Origin: Methylomonas sp.
GTDB lineage: Bacteria; Pseudomonadota; Gammaproteobacteria; Methylococcales; Methylomonadaceae
Direction: 5' to 3'
Length of the DNA stretch: 8,642 nucleotides
Assembly: GCA_028688235.1 (NCBI GenBank)
Contig: JAQTYP010000125.1
Span: 1-8,642 of the forward strand
The notes under the pieces are model-generated. The model saw only the letters and a program-made list of their open reading frames with translations, made no database searches and was not told the DNA's origin. A program made the translations under genes and the position numbers. Position 1 is the first letter of the stretch. Every line of letters starts with the position of its first letter. Of the stretch, positions 1 through 6,016 are shown piece after piece.

Positions 1-114
1 GCAACGCGTACCAATTTCGAAAATATCGACATAAGGCGCTACTTTATCAGCCAATGCTACGGTTTGGTCGAAATCCATTGAATCCAACGACATTTGAATT
101 AATGGTCTTGCCAT
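1..114 (-). CDS. 3-hexulose-6-phosphate synthase, N-terminal fragment
   Basis: Only the first 38 codons are present; the gene runs off the left edge. The translation starts MARPLIQMSLDSMDFDQTVA and continues with ADKVAPYVDIFEIGT, which I recognise as the N-terminus of the hexulose-phosphate synthase of type I methanotrophs (OMP-decarboxylase-like barrel). The enzyme condenses formaldehyde with ribulose 5-phosphate to give hexulose 6-phosphate in the cytoplasm, the first step of the RuMP cycle. The start is supported by a GGAG Shine-Dalgarno sequence (minus strand, 126-123) eight bases before the ATG. From memory the family usually has Pro after EIGT, followed by Cys; here the residue is Arg (codon CGT, positions 6-4). 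Known genes of this kind are usually followed by a hexulose-phosphate isomerase gene, which would lie outside the window. The symbol is left blank because names vary (hps, hxlA, rmpA). Confidence 0.9.
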   Translation of the reverse strand, partial: MARPLIQMSLDSMDFDQTVALADKVAPYVDIFEIGTRC

Positions 115-167
115 GTGACGTGCTCCGAAAGTTTTTAATTATTAGTAATAGCTGAATTGCCATCTGC

Positions 168-200
168 CGCAATCTGCGAGGCTTATCACCTACTCGTGAT
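168..200 (-). promoter_or_regulatory. Two small hairpins in the 5' leader of the hexulose-phosphate synthase mRNA
   Basis: In the predicted leader, two perfect inverted repeats follow each other. ATCAC/GTGAT (200-196 with 189-185) is a 5-bp stem with a 6-base loop. CGCA/TGCG (178-175 with 171-168) is a 4-bp stem with a 3-base loop. After them comes an AT-rich unpaired stretch that leads to the GGAG ribosome-binding site. They may stabilise the 5' end of a highly expressed message. They match no riboswitch class I recognise, and such short stems can arise by chance. Confidence 0.25.
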
Positions 201-209
201 GCGTCCTTA

Positions 210-239
210 ACTGTAAGATAGAAATGGGATGGCTGTCAA
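210..239 (-). promoter_or_regulatory. Sigma70-like promoter for the hexulose-phosphate synthase gene
   Basis: The minus strand carries a perfect -35 box, TTGACA (239-234), then an 18-base spacer and a -10 box, TACAGT (215-210), which matches four of six consensus bases. Transcription would start near position 203, giving a leader of about 90 bases before the ATG at 114. The strong -35 fits a gene that is highly expressed in methanotrophs. The call rests only on matching consensus boxes. Confidence 0.5.
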
Positions 240-473
240 TGCCTGCGATATGCCTAACACACGTCGATCTTTCGTCTATCAACCCTAGGGCAAACGGCAA
301 GCCTGATAATTTGTGAATTTTCTGCCTACACAGACGGTTCGAATAGGTGATATTGATACACTGGAAAGTCTCTTTACATCCCTTCAACTCTGGCGGCAAC
401 GATCTTTATGCAGATAATCTGGAAAAATCCATTTGCTATGAACTTACAGCAATGATTTGTCGTGAATATTTTG

Positions 474-503
474 TATGGGCGCCGTTCTCTAACAGCGCCC
501 ATA
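474..503 (-). terminator. Hairpin terminator after the ComEA-like gene
   Basis: A perfect 9-bp inverted repeat (TATGGGCGC at 474-482 and GCGCCCATA at 495-503, 12-base loop) begins about 11 bases past the stop codon of the ComEA-like gene. On the minus strand the stem is GC-rich and is followed by the AT-rich sequence CAAAATATT rather than a clean run of U. It probably ends that transcript and insulates the downstream synthase gene, which then depends on its own promoter. Confidence 0.6.
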
Positions 504-514
504 ACTAACATCTA

Positions 515-814
515 TTATTTAGCAGCCTTTGCGACATCCTTTGGAGGCAGTTTTTCGGAAGCCGCCTCATTTAACAGAATGTCTTTCTCGTTGGCTTGAA
601 TTGTTTTCTCGCCTATACCACTGACACTCTCGAGCTCCTTAAGCGTCTTAAAGTCGCCATGCTCCTTGCGATACTGAACGATAGCCTCCGCCTTTTTGGG
701 ACCAATTCCGGTCAAAGACTCGGAAATGGTTTCGGCATCTGCTTGATTGATATTGACAGGGGTGGCAAAAACATAAAATGGGCACAATGCAAGAATTGAC
801 AACAGTTTATTCAT
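515..814 (-). CDS. Secreted ComEA-like helix-hairpin-helix DNA-binding protein
   Basis: This 99-residue protein starts with a short signal peptide (residues 1 to about 17, MNKLLSILALCPFYVFA). One ComEA-type domain follows at about 20-75: VNINQADAETI, then the first hairpin LTGIGPKKAEAIVQYR, the linking HGDFKTLKEL, and the second hairpin VSGIGEKTI. The tail is rich in Lys and Ala. Proteins of this family bind double-stranded DNA without sequence specificity in the periplasm, and some act in DNA uptake during natural transformation. Short stand-alone versions are widespread in proteobacteria and most are uncharacterised, so a competence role is only an inference. The start is supported by GAGG eight bases before the ATG. 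A hairpin terminator follows. No other competence genes are visible here. Confidence 0.88.
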   Translation of the reverse strand: MNKLLSILALCPFYVFATPVNINQADAETISESLTGIGPKKAEAIVQYRKEHGDFKTLKELESVSGIGEKTIQANEKDILLNEAASEKLPPKDVAKAAK

Positions 815-937
815 GATTTCTTCCTCACAGTTGGAATTTAAAAATGACCTCAGGCCAAAAAATTCTTCCCCCGCAAAAAATCAACTTAGCCCGTTGACTA
901 GCTTAGTATGGATTATGTATTTTACAAACAAAGCAGA

Positions 938-959
938 AAGCACCCTGTAAGGTCCGCTT
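938..959 (-). terminator. Possible terminator after cmoB
   Basis: About 15 bases past the cmoB stop, the minus strand can fold as AAGC, a two-base GG bulge, ACCT, loop TACA, GGGT and GCTT. This gives an eight-pair stem including one G-U pair. A moderately T-rich tail follows (TCTGCTTTGTTTG). The bulge and broken U-tract make it a weak candidate, but its position at the end of the mlaC-cmoA-cmoB run is right. Confidence 0.35.
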
Positions 960-973
960 AAAAATTCAATTCG

Positions 974-1942
974 CTAACTGTTGGCTATGACGATGGCTCG
1001 CTTTGGCGCAGGCAATCCTTCGCAGGTCAGCCTATCATCATTGGGATCCAGAAAATCTTGCAAAGAGTTAAACCTCATCCACTCGGTGCTGCGCTGCTCT
1101 TTTACAGTCGTTTTGGATAGATCGCATAACCTGATATTTTTGAAACCACATCGCCGCAACCAAGCCATCAAGGCTTCGCAACTGGGCAAAAACCAGACAT
1201 TACGCATTTGCGCATAGCGACGCTCAGGCAGCAAGACCGTTTGCGGATCACCCTCAACGACTAACGTCTCGAGTATCAACTCTCCCCCAGGACGCAAACT
1301 CCCCTTCAATTCCAACAGATGATCGATAGGCGAGCGTCGGTGATACAAAACCCCCATTGAAAATACCGTATCGAACAACTGCAACTCAGCTGGAATTTGT
1401 TCCACTCCGATGGGCAGGATATAAATGGGCGCTTCGCCATGTAACTTACGTATAGCCTGAAACTGCATGACACTGAGTAAAGTCGGATCCACACCGACGA
1501 CCAAGCGCGCACCGGCACCTAGCATGCGCCAGCAATGGTAGCCATTGCCACAGCCGATATCCAAAACCAAACGCTTATGCAGAGGAGCAATGTGCGCTTT
1601 TAAGCGATCCCATTTCCAATCCGACCGCCATTCCGTATCGATATCGATACCGAAAAGACAATACGGCCCTTTTCGCCAGGGGTGTAGATTTTTCAGTTCA
1701 TCGCGTAATCGCTGCCGAAGTTCGTCAGTCAGATCGTTGACATCGCCCACCCGCACCGACGCCAGCAAGTCGACACTGCTGGGTAAGATCTCAGGAAAAT
1801 TATCGATCGCTTTTTGCCATCGAGTCAAATCGCCATGCGCCTGCGCGGAAAAGGCACTTTCGACCTGACTGGCGAGCAACTTCGCCCATTCCCCGGCGCC
1901 AAGCGTTTCCAGCTCCGTATAAAGCGGCTGATACGTTATCAT
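974..1942 (-). CDS. cmoB: tRNA U34 carboxymethyltransferase CmoB
   Basis: The 322-residue protein is nearly the same length as E. coli CmoB (323). It transfers the carboxymethyl group of carboxy-SAM to 5-hydroxyuridine at tRNA position 34, giving cmo5U, which widens wobble decoding. Visible signatures are PWRKGPYCLFGIDIDTEWRS (88-107), the SAM-binding loop LDIGCGNGYH (127-136), VDPT (151-154), FSMGVLYHRRSP (194-205), RYAQMRNVWF (242-251) and EGLPAPKRA at the C-terminus. Lys91, Tyr200 and Arg315 fall at the same numbers as the residues I recall contacting the carboxylate of carboxy-SAM in the E. coli enzyme, so it is very likely active. The start overlaps the cmoA stop (ATGA), which points to translational coupling and shared transcription with the enzyme that supplies its cofactor. 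Confidence 0.97.
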   Translation of the reverse strand: MITYQPLYTELETLGAGEWAKLLASQVESAFSAQAHGDLTRWQKAIDNFPEILPSSVDLLASVRVGDVNDLTDELRQRLRDELKNLHPWRKGPYCLFGIDIDTEWRSDWKWDRLKAHIAPLHKRLVLDIGCGNGYHCWRMLGAGARLVVGVDPTLLSVMQFQAIRKLHGEAPIYILPIGVEQIPAELQLFDTVFSMGVLYHRRSPIDHLLELKGSLRPGGELILETLVVEGDPQTVLLPERRYAQMRNVWFLPSCEALMAWLRRCGFKNIRLCDLSKTTVKEQRSTEWMRFNSLQDFLDPNDDRLTCEGLPAPKRAIVIANS

Positions 1943-2670
1943 TTCAAGGCTATCATCGACGCAAAATTGAAATACTGAAACCAGATTTCCGCGCTGCCGA
2001 ATCCCGCCGCCAACAAACGTGCTTGATGCACGGAAAACGACTCAGGTATCAGAACATTTTCCAAGGCCGTGCGCTTCTGACTGATTTCCATATCGCTATA
2101 ACCTTGCAATTTCTTGAAGTGTTCGTGCATGTCGGTCTGCAGCGACTGCTGACGCACATCTTCAAAACGGAGTTTCTCGGATAAAATCAGCACGCCGCCC
2201 GGCAACATAGCTTGATAAATTTTTGCCATCAATGCAGCTCTATCTTCAAGAGGGATGAATTGCAATGTAAAATTTAATACGACTACCGACGCGCGTTCGA
2301 TAGCAATTTGACGTATATCTGCACACACGACTTCGACGCTCGACTTCCCGCCGCCGACTGGCATATTTTGTTTGAGTCTGGTAATCATGGCTTCCGAACT
2401 ATCGACCGCGACGATTCGACAATTGTCGGCCTGTATCTGCTCCCGCATTGCCCATGTCGCCGCCCCCAACGAACAGCCCAGATCATAACAAACGCTGTTT
2501 TGTTGGCCAAAACGCCCGGCCAGCATGCCTATCGCGGAAATCATCGCTCCGTAACCCGGCACGGAGCGCCGAATCATGTCCGGAAAAACGTTGACAACGG
2601 CTTCATCAAACTGGAATGCGGTTATATCGCCAAGCGGATTGGCGTACAAAGAATCTTTATGAAAATGCAT
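1939..2670 (-). CDS. cmoA: Carboxy-S-adenosyl-L-methionine synthase CmoA
   Basis: The 243-residue protein matches CmoA, which converts SAM and prephenate to carboxy-SAM and phenylpyruvate, the donor used by CmoB. Family features are FDEAVVNVFPDMIRRSVPGY (21-40), the methyltransferase motif YDLGCSLGAA (62-71), VDSSEAM (89-95), NFTLQFIP (133-140) and ISQKRTALENVLIP near 196-209. The Arg in the last motif corresponds to the one that holds the carboxylate in the E. coli enzyme. Prephenate comes from the shikimate pathway, for which aroE lies nearby, though on the other strand. The ATG is preceded by a G-run (GGGGGG) rather than a normal GGAG, and this run lies in a hairpin listed separately. It sits between the mlaC-like gene (48-base gap) and cmoB (4-base overlap). 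Confidence 0.96.
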   Translation of the reverse strand: MHFHKDSLYANPLGDITAFQFDEAVVNVFPDMIRRSVPGYGAMISAIGMLAGRFGQQNSVCYDLGCSLGAATWAMREQIQADNCRIVAVDSSEAMITRLKQNMPVGGGKSSVEVVCADIRQIAIERASVVVLNFTLQFIPLEDRAALMAKIYQAMLPGGVLILSEKLRFEDVRQQSLQTDMHEHFKKLQGYSDMEISQKRTALENVLIPESFSVHQARLLAAGFGSAEIWFQYFNFASMIALK

Positions 2671-2679
2671 AATGAATGC

Positions 2680-2701
2680 CCCCCGATTTTCCTACCGGGG
2701 G
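2680..2701 (-). promoter_or_regulatory. GC-rich hairpin over the cmoA ribosome-binding region
   Basis: CCCCCG (2680-2685) and CGGGGG (2696-2701) form a perfect 6-bp stem with a 10-base loop in the gap between the mlaC-like gene and cmoA. On the minus-strand RNA the 3' arm is the G-run that ends about 9 bases before the cmoA ATG, which is the best candidate for its Shine-Dalgarno sequence. No U-tract follows, so it is a poor terminator. It could lower cmoA translation or stabilise the 3' end of a processed mlaC message. A second C-run (2714-2718 on the plus strand as GGGGG) could pair with the same G-run. Confidence 0.4.
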
Positions 2702-2718
2702 AGCAATAAAAGAGGGGG

Positions 2719-3360
2719 TTATGAACGATTACTTTCGGTCAAAGCTTCGCTGTTGCGTTTGGCCAACTGATTGATGACTTCTTTCAACGACCCTGTGCGC
2801 TCTACTTCGTTTTTGAAACTGGTTCGATAGTTGGTCACCAAGCTGACACCTTCGATCAGGATGTCATAGACCTTCCATTCGCCCTTGTTGAACAGCATAC
2901 GGTAATTTACCGCAATCGGTTGCAATCCAGGCTGCAGAATCTCGGTTTTGACCATGACTTTACGTTGATCTTCTTCCGGATTGACAGGCAAAAACCTGAC
3001 CGACCATTCCTTGAACTCGACAAACGCCCTGGAATAAGTCCTGATCAACAAGGTCTGAAATTCTTTTTTGAACGCGTCTTTTTCGGACGGAGTCGCGTCT
3101 TTCCAAAGCTTTCCCAATACCAATGAAGAAATCAGATCGAAATCGGCGTGAGGATAAATAACCGAATGCACGAATTCCGTGATTTTGCGAAAGTCCTTGG
3201 TAAATCCCGGCTCCTGCATACGCATCTTTAGTTCGCTGGATGCGTCTTCTATGACTTTTTGTGGCGTAACCAGCTCAGCGGCAGCCGCATTCGTCATGGA
3301 CCAAACATTGACCAGGAACCCAAAAAGCAAGATTGGTACTATTTTTATAAGCTGCTTCAT
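2719..3360 (-). CDS. MlaC/Ttg2D-family periplasmic phospholipid-binding protein
   Basis: With the start at 3360 the product is 213 residues, the usual MlaC length (E. coli 211). It begins with a signal peptide: MKQLIKIVPILLFGFL, then an Ala-rich cleavage region near 25-29. The mature part shows the family pattern: VTPQKVIEDASSEL, DFDLISSLVLGKLWKDATPSEK (73-94), FQTLLIRTYSRAF (101-113), GEWKVYDILIEGVSLVTNYR (160-179) and a final helix containing LKEVINQLAKRN. These proteins ferry phospholipids across the periplasm between the MlaA-OmpC and MlaFEDB complexes. None of the other mla genes is in the window; it precedes cmoA instead. HpnM, a hopanoid-linked relative, belongs to the same fold family and is an alternative. 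An upstream in-frame ATG at 3408 would add 16 residues before the signal peptide and is less likely. GAGG lies 14 bases before the chosen ATG, which is rather far. Confidence 0.88.
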   Translation of the reverse strand: MKQLIKIVPILLFGFLVNVWSMTNAAAAELVTPQKVIEDASSELKMRMQEPGFTKDFRKITEFVHSVIYPHADFDLISSLVLGKLWKDATPSEKDAFKKEFQTLLIRTYSRAFVEFKEWSVRFLPVNPEEDQRKVMVKTEILQPGLQPIAVNYRMLFNKGEWKVYDILIEGVSLVTNYRTSFKNEVERTGSLKEVINQLAKRNSEALTESNRS

Positions 3361-3448
3361 AATTGTAATGACTACCTCGTAAAACGTGTCGCGGGCTATT
3401 CGAAACATCGCCTCTTCGATACACTGTTACAATAAACATTCGTAATTT

Positions 3449-3463
3449 TTGCCGTACCGGCAA
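3449..3463. promoter_or_regulatory. Palindrome in the divergent mlaC/hemB intergenic region
   Basis: TTGCCG (3449-3454) and CGGCAA (3458-3463) form perfect 6-bp arms around TAC. The site lies between two divergently transcribed genes, 46 bases before the hemB start and about 90 bases before the mlaC-like start. On either strand the flanking T or A run is on the wrong side for a terminator. A regulator-binding site is possible. No known operator consensus is claimed, and I find no strong -35/-10 pair for either gene in this gap. Confidence 0.3.
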
Positions 3464-3508
3464 GACTGACTCGTTTTATCAGACCAACAAATACGACATT
3501 ATTTTACT

Positions 3509-4522
3509 ATGGAAAAGACGTCATACCCTAAAGACTTTTTCCCAGCCACGCGTATGCGCCGGATGCGTTGCCAAGCATTTTCCCGCCGTTTGATGCGCGA
3601 AAATCACTTATCGGTCGACGATCTGATTTGCCCCTTATTCGTTATCGAGGGCAATCGGCAAGAACAGAGCGTTGCTTCGATGCCCGGCGTTAATCGCCTA
3701 TCCCTGGATCTGTTATTGAAAGAAGCGGAAACCTTGCTTGCCCTAGGCGTTCCTGCCATTGCCTTGTTTCCAGTGATCGATCCCGCTCAAAAATCGCTGG
3801 ACGCTAATGAGGCCTACAACCCTGAAGGGCTGGCACAACGTAGCGTCAGAGCACTGAAGTCGGCTTTCCCGGAATTGGGCGTCATCACCGACGTTGCTCT
3901 GGACCCGTTCACATCCCACGGTCAAGACGGTCTAATAGATGAAAGTGGCTACGTGATCAATGATGAAACCGTTGGCGTGCTTTGCAGACAAGCCTTGTCC
4001 CACGCCGAAGCCGGCGCCGATATCGTCGCCCCGTCGGACATGATGGATGGCCGCATCGGCGCTATCAGGCAGACATTGGAACATGCCGGCCATATCAATA
4101 CCCGCATATTGGCCTACTCGGCTAAATACGCTTCCAGCTTCTACGGCCCCTTCCGCGATGCGGTCGGCTCTGCTGGCAACTTGGCCGGCGGTAACAAATA
4201 CAGCTACCAAATGGATCCAGCCAACTCCGACGAAGCTCTCCGGGAGATTGCCTTGGACATACAGGAAGGAGCCGACATGATCATGGTCAAACCCGGCATG
4301 CCCTATCTCGATATCGTTCGCAGAACCAAAGAAACATTCGGTGTTCCGACATTCGCCTATCAGGTCAGCGGCGAATACGCTATGCTTAAAGCCGCCGCGC
4401 AATTGGGCTGGCTCAACGAAGAACAAGTCGTCATGGAGTCCTTACTTGCCTTCAAACGAGCCGGTTGCGACGGAATCTTGACTTACTTTGCCAAATCGGC
4501 CGCAATGTGGCTGAGATCGTAA
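3509..4522 (+). CDS. hemB: Porphobilinogen synthase (delta-aminolevulinic acid dehydratase)
   Basis: The 337-residue cytoplasmic enzyme condenses two 5-aminolevulinate molecules to porphobilinogen for haem and other tetrapyrroles. Both active-site lysines are seen: Lys206 in YSAKYASSFYGPFRDA and the Schiff-base Lys261 in MIMVKPGMPYLDIV. Other signatures are RMRRMR with FSRRLMRENHLS near the start, NPEGLAQR (104-111), APSDMMDGRIGAIR (174-187), YQMDPANSDEA and FAYQVSGEYAM. The metal-loop segment reads DVALDPFTSHGQDG (128-141) with Ala130, Asp132 and Asp140 where zinc-dependent forms have three Cys. This is the Pseudomonas-type, Mg-stimulated variant with no catalytic zinc. The ATG fits the family N-terminus, but I see no Shine-Dalgarno sequence before it. 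It is the first gene of a plus-strand run with the membrane protein gene and aroE. Confidence 0.97.
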   Translation: MEKTSYPKDFFPATRMRRMRCQAFSRRLMRENHLSVDDLICPLFVIEGNRQEQSVASMPGVNRLSLDLLLKEAETLLALGVPAIALFPVIDPAQKSLDANEAYNPEGLAQRSVRALKSAFPELGVITDVALDPFTSHGQDGLIDESGYVINDETVGVLCRQALSHAEAGADIVAPSDMMDGRIGAIRQTLEHAGHINTRILAYSAKYASSFYGPFRDAVGSAGNLAGGNKYSYQMDPANSDEALREIALDIQEGADMIMVKPGMPYLDIVRRTKETFGVPTFAYQVSGEYAMLKAAAQLGWLNEEQVVMESLLAFKRAGCDGILTYFAKSAAMWLRS

Positions 4523-4529
4523 ACTCCTC

Positions 4530-4536
4530 AAGGTGA
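4530..4536 (+). promoter_or_regulatory. Ribosome-binding site that fixes the start of the membrane protein gene
   Basis: AAGGTGA ends eight bases before the ATG at 4545. An in-frame GTG start at 4533 would lie inside this element, so the ATG is preferred. It sits in the 22-base gap after hemB. Confidence 0.6.
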
Positions 4537-4544
4537 CGCTAATC

Positions 4545-5105
4545 ATGTCAGAAGAACAATTAGACGAAATCGAAGAACTCATCTCCGGGCCACGCCATTT
4601 CGGAATCGAACAAGCCATATTCATTCTGATGTTGATCTTGTCGCTGCTGGGCATAGTGGTTACCGATTTTTCCCGGCACGACGGTTACGGATATTGGCTA
4701 TTCATGGTATTGGTATTTGGAATGCTGTCTATTCTGGTTTCCTGGCTGCAATCGAAACGCGGCGAAATCGAGTTTGGCGACATCGTCAAAGCCCAAGCGA
4801 CTCACTGGCTGCTGACATTCTTGGTCGTTGCCGCCGCTTTTTTAGTACAAAAATCAGGGCAACTCACCGAAACCAGCGCGAGTCTCGTAATATTGCTGCT
4901 ATTAGCCATGGCAACGATGCTGGACGGCAGCAGAATCGGCTGGCAATTCACATTGATCGGCTTATTTCTGGCGGCCTGCGCCATCATCATTGCTTATGTA
5001 GACGCATTCATTTGGATATGCATCGGCCTGGCATTCACCGTGGTCATTGCCACATTTCTTTGGAATAAATGGGTACTCAAATACCGTGAGCATGCCACAG
5101 ATTGA
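4545..5105 (+). CDS. Six-helix integral membrane protein of unknown function
   Basis: I do not recognise this family. From the ATG at 4545 it encodes 186 residues. A short acidic N-terminus (MSEEQLDEIEELISGPRHFG) precedes about six hydrophobic segments near 23-41, 50-68, 87-102, 113-125, 134-152 and 154-172. A charged, probably cytoplasmic loop (QSKRGEIEFGDIVKAQATHW) separates the second and third. The C-terminal tail is KWVLKYREHATD. No catalytic or metal-binding motif is obvious, and there is no signal peptide. The gene starts 22 bases after hemB, and its last 14 bases overlap the start of aroE, so it is very likely co-transcribed and coupled with both. That context alone does not reveal a role in either pathway. 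Confidence 0.85.
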   Translation: MSEEQLDEIEELISGPRHFGIEQAIFILMLILSLLGIVVTDFSRHDGYGYWLFMVLVFGMLSILVSWLQSKRGEIEFGDIVKAQATHWLLTFLVVAAAFLVQKSGQLTETSASLVILLLLAMATMLDGSRIGWQFTLIGLFLAACAIIIAYVDAFIWICIGLAFTVVIATFLWNKWVLKYREHATD

Positions 5106-5940
5106 TCAGTACGCCGTGTTCGGCCATCCCATCAGCCACAGCAAATCGCCTCGCATTCACGGGCTTTTTGCCAAACAAACTTCGCAGACCCTTAATTATG
5201 TGGCTCGAGATGTTCCGGCGGATGCCTTCGAATCGAACGCCGGCACTTTTTTCGCTGCCGGCGGCAAGGGCTTGAATTGCACCGTCCCATTGAAAGAGCT
5301 CGCCTGGCGATATGCAGACACGCTCACCGAACGCGCCCGGCTCAGCAAAGCCGTCAATACCTTGGCACGACAACCCGATGGTCGCATTTTGGGCGACAAC
5401 ACCGATGGCATGGGTTTGGTCAATGATTTAATGACCAACAACCGAATTGGCTTGAGCGGTTATCGTATCTTGATTCTGGGCGCGGGAGGCGCTACCCGCG
5501 GCATTTTGCCACCTATACTCGAGCATCATCCCGGCGACATTACCATCGCCAATCGGACGCCAGCCAAAGCTGAAACAATAGCCTATGAATTCAGTCACTT
5601 AGGCAAGCTTATCAGTAGCGATTTTCCAGGCCTGGCCGGCCGACAATTCGATTTAATCATCAACGCCACGTCAGCCAGTCTTAGCGACCAATTGCCACCC
5701 TTACCCGAAAAACTGTTGGCTGCAAACGGTAGCTGCTATGATCTGGCTTATGCCAACGAACCCACCGCATTTGTGCGCTGGGGATTACAACAGGGTGCCC
5801 GCCTGAGCCTGGATGGTTTAGGCATGTTGGTCGAACAAGCTGCAGAAGCCTTTTATCTATGGCGAGGCATTCGCCCGGAAACCTCGCCAGTGATTAAATT
5901 ACTAGACGGGGAAAGGGGCGAATCCAGTGTGCCCGCGTGA
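5092..5940 (+). CDS. aroE: Shikimate dehydrogenase (NADP+)
   Basis: The enzyme reduces 3-dehydroshikimate to shikimate with NADPH in the aromatic amino acid pathway. From the ATG at 5092 it has 282 residues (E. coli 272). The substrate-binding N-terminus reads AVFGHPISHSKSPRIHG (8-24), followed by LNCTVPLKE with catalytic Lys68 and GDNTDGMGLVND with catalytic Asp102. The nucleotide-binding domain has GAGGATRG (130-137) and ANRTPAKA (153-160), a pattern typical of NADP preference. NATSASLSDQLPPLP and DGLGMLVEQAAEAF complete the C-terminal half. The start overlaps the upstream membrane protein gene by 14 bases, and only a weak GTGAG precedes it, which suggests translational coupling. A longer frame from a TTG at 5047 would add 15 residues not seen in the family. 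Confidence 0.96.
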   Translation: MPQIDQYAVFGHPISHSKSPRIHGLFAKQTSQTLNYVARDVPADAFESNAGTFFAAGGKGLNCTVPLKELAWRYADTLTERARLSKAVNTLARQPDGRILGDNTDGMGLVNDLMTNNRIGLSGYRILILGAGGATRGILPPILEHHPGDITIANRTPAKAETIAYEFSHLGKLISSDFPGLAGRQFDLIINATSASLSDQLPPLPEKLLAANGSCYDLAYANEPTAFVRWGLQQGARLSLDGLGMLVEQAAEAFYLWRGIRPETSPVIKLLDGERGESSVPA

Positions 5941-5943
5941 GTT

Positions 5944-5972
5944 TTGACCTGAATGATACGGACAGCGAAAAT
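5944..5972 (+). promoter_or_regulatory. Possible sigma70-like promoter for the HDOD gene pair
   Basis: TTGACC (5944-5949), a 17-base spacer and GAAAAT (5967-5972) match five and four consensus bases. The element lies just past the aroE stop and would start transcription near 5979, about 38 bases before the first HDOD start codon. No terminator is evident after aroE, so read-through from the hemB-aroE run is also possible. Confidence 0.35.
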
Positions 5973-6016
5973 CACAAAAACCTTGCCTGATTAAATGTTA
6001 ACCCACCCAGCATGAC

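Larger units (their letters stand above)
115..473. other. Long intergenic region upstream of the hexulose-phosphate synthase gene
   Basis: No convincing gene lies in this stretch of about 360 bases. The part nearest the synthase gene holds a Shine-Dalgarno sequence, two small hairpins and a sigma70-like promoter, listed separately. The part from about 240 to 473 has no recognisable coding signal. The only minus-strand frame of any length (190-399) would start with TTG, has no ribosome-binding site and resembles no family I know. An imperfect palindrome with 5-bp arms TTGCT/AGCAA lies at 433-452 and could be a protein-binding site, but it may be chance. Confidence 0.6.

Noticed and set aside
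190..399. 69-codon minus-strand frame in the gap upstream of the hexulose-phosphate synthase gene
   Set aside because: It would start with TTG, has no ribosome-binding site, overlaps the predicted promoter and shows no familiar motif or protein-like composition.
433..452. Imperfect palindrome TTGCT/AGCAA in the intergenic region
   Set aside because: The arms are only five bases with an interrupted centre, it is far from the predicted promoter, and it could easily be chance.
3361..3408. Longer start for the MlaC-like protein at 3408
   Set aside because: It would place 16 extra residues ahead of a typical signal peptide, and its GAGG is only two bases from the ATG. The ATG at 3360 gives the normal family length.
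3932..4426. 164-codon minus-strand frame antisense to hemB
   Set aside because: It lies fully inside hemB, whose protein is unmistakable. The translation looks like a codon-bias shadow and matches no family.
4694..5068. 124-codon plus-strand frame inside the membrane protein gene
   Set aside because: It is an out-of-frame shadow, rich in Arg, His and Ile, with no ribosome-binding site. The overlapping frame shows regular hydrophobic segments and a good start.
5047..5091. TTG start extending AroE by 15 residues
   Set aside because: The ATG at 5092 matches the usual AroE N-terminus shortly before AVFGHPISHSKSP; the extension resembles nothing in the family.
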